Source: Bacteroidales bacterium (GTDB lineage: Bacteria > Bacteroidota > Bacteroidia > Bacteroidales > UBA932). Taken from it: a stretch of 8,470 bases of DNA. The notes under the pieces are model-generated. The model had not been told where the DNA came from and searched no databases. It was given only the letters and a program-made list of their open reading frames with translations. Below, one piece after another: positions 5,860-8,470 of this stretch. Location of the stretch: contig WRBG01000079.1 in the NCBI GenBank assembly GCA_009784635.1, forward strand, positions 1-8,470. The letters are read 5' to 3'. Each line of letters begins with the position of its first letter. Position 1 is the stretch's first letter. A program made the position numbers and the translations under genes.

Positions 5860-8469
5860 TTACCACAACTTTGTTTCCTGCCTAATGATAGTTCCGTCGT
5901 TGCACAGCCCTTCGATAATTACCGTGTAGGAGGTGTTTTCGTCGGCGGTGTAAAATGCAAACGATGCCACACCGCGATTGTCTATTTGTACCACAGGTTG
6001 CCAATGTATGGTGGTGCGCAGGTCGGGAGTCAAGGCATCTCGCTTTGCAGGCGTGTCGTATACAGGAACATAAAATTCTACCGGTTGTTGGTAGCCCAAG
6101 GGAAGCAAGGTCCTAATATGGTGTAAAGGGGAATCTTCATGGTATAAACGGTCTCTGGTATGGATAACAATAACCCCATGACCACCGCGATATCCAAAAA
6201 CGGAAGTATTGCCGGCAGATTTCAACACGTCAATTTGGGCAATATCATGCACGTGGAGCAACGCAAGAGCTTCTCTCGGATTTGAAACAGGAATGCCATC
6301 CATTAGCACCAAGGGGAAAGAGGCTTGAGCAAGCACCGAACTAAAACCTCGAATGATAATAGAGGTAATCTGTCCAGACTCTCCCTGCAACACTTGTAAG
6401 CCCGGAAAAGTACTCATTATGTTGAACAAACTCATAGCGCGCATCTGATCCAATTCCTCCTCGGTAAGGGAATTATCCGGAAATGCATAGTATTGCGACT
6501 TCCTGGGCGGTATCACTACCCGCTGGGCCGTAACCACCGCCGCCGACAGTTCCGTGACCCGGATGCCGCCCTCATAGACATATTGCTGCTCTGCCTTGTC
6601 GGCATACCGGGCAAACTGTCTCTTGTCCGGCCCGGAAGGAAGAATAACTGCCAGAGTCCTATCCGGAAACACCTCACCATCCAATACCAATTCCGTATTC
6701 GTCATCCCTCTTTTTGGCGCCGCGCTCACCACATACCGTGTACTGTCAGGCAATTCGCCAACAGAAATACTAAACCGTCCGTCAGAGTCCGTGTGGACAC
6801 TGCCAAAATAATCCCCCGCAAGAGATACTACCGTTACTTCCACTTCCCCAACAGGCCTGCTTGATATCAGACCCTTTACCGTTCCCGAAATTTCAGACCC
6901 AAATTCAAGCGGTGAGCTTGGCCGAGAAAAACGACCTTGAGCAAGCTCCGCTATGTCATACCGCCGCCAGCCCTGGGTACACATCAGCAAATCCAAAGCA
7001 TAATTCGATTCGGGACTGTTTTGAAAATAAAAGGCCGGATGCTCTATATGTCCCCGCAAATCCGAGGTCAGCAATAATTGAGTCAAAATATTGGTCGTGG
7101 TATCCCGGCTAACTTCCCGATCCGAAGTTACAGACACAGAAAAGCTGCCAGTTAAGGGCCGCCCGTCGGCGTCGGTCACCGTCAAGCTGTTGTTTACCAA
7201 TGAACGTCTGGCATATTCCGTCCTGTCGGGCAGATAACTTACTTGTGCCTGATCCGGATTGTTAATGAATACCAGCCGCTCGCTCACTGGATTGAATCCG
7301 GCATCAAACAGAATCAAATGCAGTACGCCGGAAGGAAATAATTCCTTGGGGATAACAACAAGATTCTTTTCATGATCCCAAAAATCAATCAAGTGTATCA
7401 TGCCGCGGGTGTGGGCAAGCAAATACAAATCTTCATCGTACACAACTCCTGCCGGTTGCCGCACCGAAATATACAGCTGATTCCTCATTTGATGAACGGA
7501 AAGCGAATATCCGTAATCAATGGCAACCGGTAAATCAAAACGCTTGGATTGTCCCCTGTCGTTCTCGCATACGGCATAATAACTTTTTCCCTGCTCTGCC
7601 AACAGCACAAAACTGCCCATGCCCAGATAATCCGACCGGATTTCCCCCACTTCGACGCCATGCCGGTCGTATATCGTTCCGGTGATGTCTGTTGCCTGAC
7701 CGTCGGACTTCATCGCCTTGAAGACTATCTTGCAGGGAGTGCCAAGCAGCAGGGAACCGCCCTCGGGGTAAAAACCAACATCAAAATCGTTGTCCGGAGC
7801 GGGAACTTGAATGAATTGACGGTAGGGATATTTATCGGCCGTTACTTCCAAAAGCAGGGTTCGTCGGCGGGAACCAGCCGGCAAATCAAAGCCGAGCGTG
7901 GCTGTCCCGTCGGATTCTACCCTAAGGCTCATCGGCATACCGTCGTTCACGCCTACCCTAACCGATTGTGGAACCAAGGGGGCGGAGGTGGAAACATGGG
8001 AGAAGCTGAAGGTAGCATGGACACGGCCGCCGGGTTCAAAGAAAAACAACGTCTCCGTGTTCACAGAGCGGGCTTGGGGATCGCCAATATGGAGGGTTCC
8101 GGTAAAGAAATAGTTCTCTTCCTGGCTGAGCATGAATGTGGTGTAGGCGCGCAGCGTATAGATGCCTTGGGGTATGTCATCCGGAAGGGACAAGTAGCCG
8201 TGATAAGCCTCCGCCTCTTCACGTACCTTGACGCGGGTAACCACAGAATCCAACGGATTGATTAACTCCACGTATACATAACGGCTGACAGGTGCGGGCA
8301 CATGGCTGATGGCATCGGTTAAATAGGCACGAAACCAAATCCTCTCGCCCGAAAGATAATAAGGCTTGTCGGTATGCACATAGATCTTCTCCTGAGGAAA
8401 TACGGTCAACTGATTGAAAAATAATGAAGCCAAACTGTCGGGAATACTGAGTTGACCATAAGAGGCAAC
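5860..8469 (-). CDS. Macroglobulin-like protein with SusC-type TonB plug domain, no barrel (5' end off window)
   Basis: At least 869 residues; the frame is open past the right edge, and the first visible residues 'VASYGQLSIPDSL' look like the end of a signal peptide and start of the mature protein. The real start is probably a few codons outside. Numbered from the TTG at 8433: an MG2-type domain at 16-115 ('EKIYVHTDKPYYLSGERIWF', 'PQGIYTLRAYT'), more macroglobulin-like beta domains to about 395 ('FYPEGGSLLLG', 'SERLVFINN'), and 'MCTQGWRRYD' at 484-493. A CarboxypepD_reg-like domain lies at 513-600 ('ISGTVKG', 'TDSDGRFSI'). A TonB-receptor plug follows at about 655-760 ('FPLVLMDGIPV', 'DIAQIDVLKSAG', 'FGYRGGHGVIVI'). 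A C-terminal beta domain spans about 775-855 ('DLRTTIHWQPVV', 'FYTADENTSYTVIIEG'). No 22-strand barrel follows, so it cannot be a normal receptor. No thioester motif (CGEQ-type) is visible. It is the upstream gene of a pair with the CarboxypepD_reg-like protein. The architecture is known in Bacteroidota; the role is unknown, perhaps in envelope assembly or binding. Confidence 0.82.
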   Translation of the reverse strand, partial: VASYGQLSIPDSLASLFFNQLTVFPQEKIYVHTDKPYYLSGERIWFRAYLTDAISHVPAPVSRYVYVELINPLDSVVTRVKVREEAEAYHGYLSLPDDIPQGIYTLRAYTTFMLSQEENYFFTGTLHIGDPQARSVNTETLFFFEPGGRVHATFSFSHVSTSAPLVPQSVRVGVNDGMPMSLRVESDGTATLGFDLPAGSRRRTLLLEVTADKYPYRQFIQVPAPDNDFDVGFYPEGGSLLLGTPCKIVFKAMKSDGQATDITGTIYDRHGVEVGEIRSDYLGMGSFVLLAEQGKSYYAVCENDRGQSKRFDLPVAIDYGYSLSVHQMRNQLYISVRQPAGVVYDEDLYLLAHTRGMIHLIDFWDHEKNLVVIPKELFPSGVLHLILFDAGFNPVSERLVFINNPDQAQVSYLPDRTEYARRSLVNNSLTVTDADGRPLTGSFSVSVTSDREVSRDTTTNILTQLLLTSDLRGHIEHPAFYFQNSPESNYALDLLMCTQGWRRYDIAELAQGRFSRPSSPLEFGSEISGTVKGLISSRPVGEVEVTVVSLAGDYFGSVHTDSDGRFSISVGELPDSTRYVVSAAPKRGMTNTELVLDGEVFPDRTLAVILPSGPDKRQFARYADKAEQQYVYEGGIRVTELSAAVVTAQRVVIPPRKSQYYAFPDNSLTEEELDQMRAMSLFNIMSTFPGLQVLQGESGQITSIIIRGFSSVLAQASFPLVLMDGIPVSNPREALALLHVHDIAQIDVLKSAGNTSVFGYRGGHGVIVIHTRDRLYHEDSPLHHIRTLLPLGYQQPVEFYVPVYDTPAKRDALTPDLRTTIHWQPVVQIDNRGVASFAFYTADENTSYTVIIEGLCNDGTIIRQETKLW

Positions 8470-8470
8470 C

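Noticed and set aside
5860..6500. A full TonB-dependent receptor
   Set aside because: Plug motifs are present, but only about 100 residues follow the plug, far too few for a beta-barrel, and the frame ends cleanly, so this is not a truncated receptor by an obvious frameshift.
7549..8265. Plus-strand open frame (238 codons) opposite the macroglobulin/plug gene
   Set aside because: It lies antisense to clear macroglobulin-type sequence, has no family features and no promoter, so it is a shadow frame.

Overview
The window looks like chromosomal DNA from a Bacteroidota bacterium, most likely of the order Bacteroidales. Three things point there. Signal peptides end in the usual '...SAQ/FSQ/QAQ' pattern. 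Two of the three start regions fully inside the window, examined for promoters, have a TAnnTTTG -7 box and no Shine-Dalgarno sequence. The gene content is typical of the phylum: a stand-alone TonB C-terminal domain, CarboxypepD_reg-like domains, and a macroglobulin-type protein carrying a SusC-type plug but no barrel.

Layout, left to right. Bases 2-598 (+) are the 3' end of a gene related to the N-terminal (HsdR_N-type) subunit of type I restriction enzymes; its nuclease part lies off the left edge, and this stretch is clearly more AT-rich than most of the window. Next (+) come a small exported protein that is essentially a TonB C-terminal domain (668-1162), a DHA2-like MFS efflux transporter (1261-2637), and an exported PA-domain-plus-M28 zinc peptidase homologue (2663-4759). 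The last two each have a convincing Bacteroidota promoter box; the peptidase promoter overlaps the transporter's stop codon. Converging on these from the right is a tightly packed minus-strand pair: a large macroglobulin/TonB-plug protein, open at the right edge (5860-8469), followed after 2 bases by a smaller exported protein with a CarboxypepD_reg-like domain (4775-5857).

Function. The minus-strand pair is probably one transcript coding for cell-envelope proteins whose exact role is unknown. The MFS gene and the peptidase are adjacent but can each be transcribed from their own promoter. There is no RNA gene, CRISPR array, insertion sequence or intergenic gap over 100 bases. I did not find an obviously new multi-gene system. 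The best leads are the barrel-less plug protein with its partner, the M28 homologue with two changed active-site positions, and the unanchored TonB-type domain.
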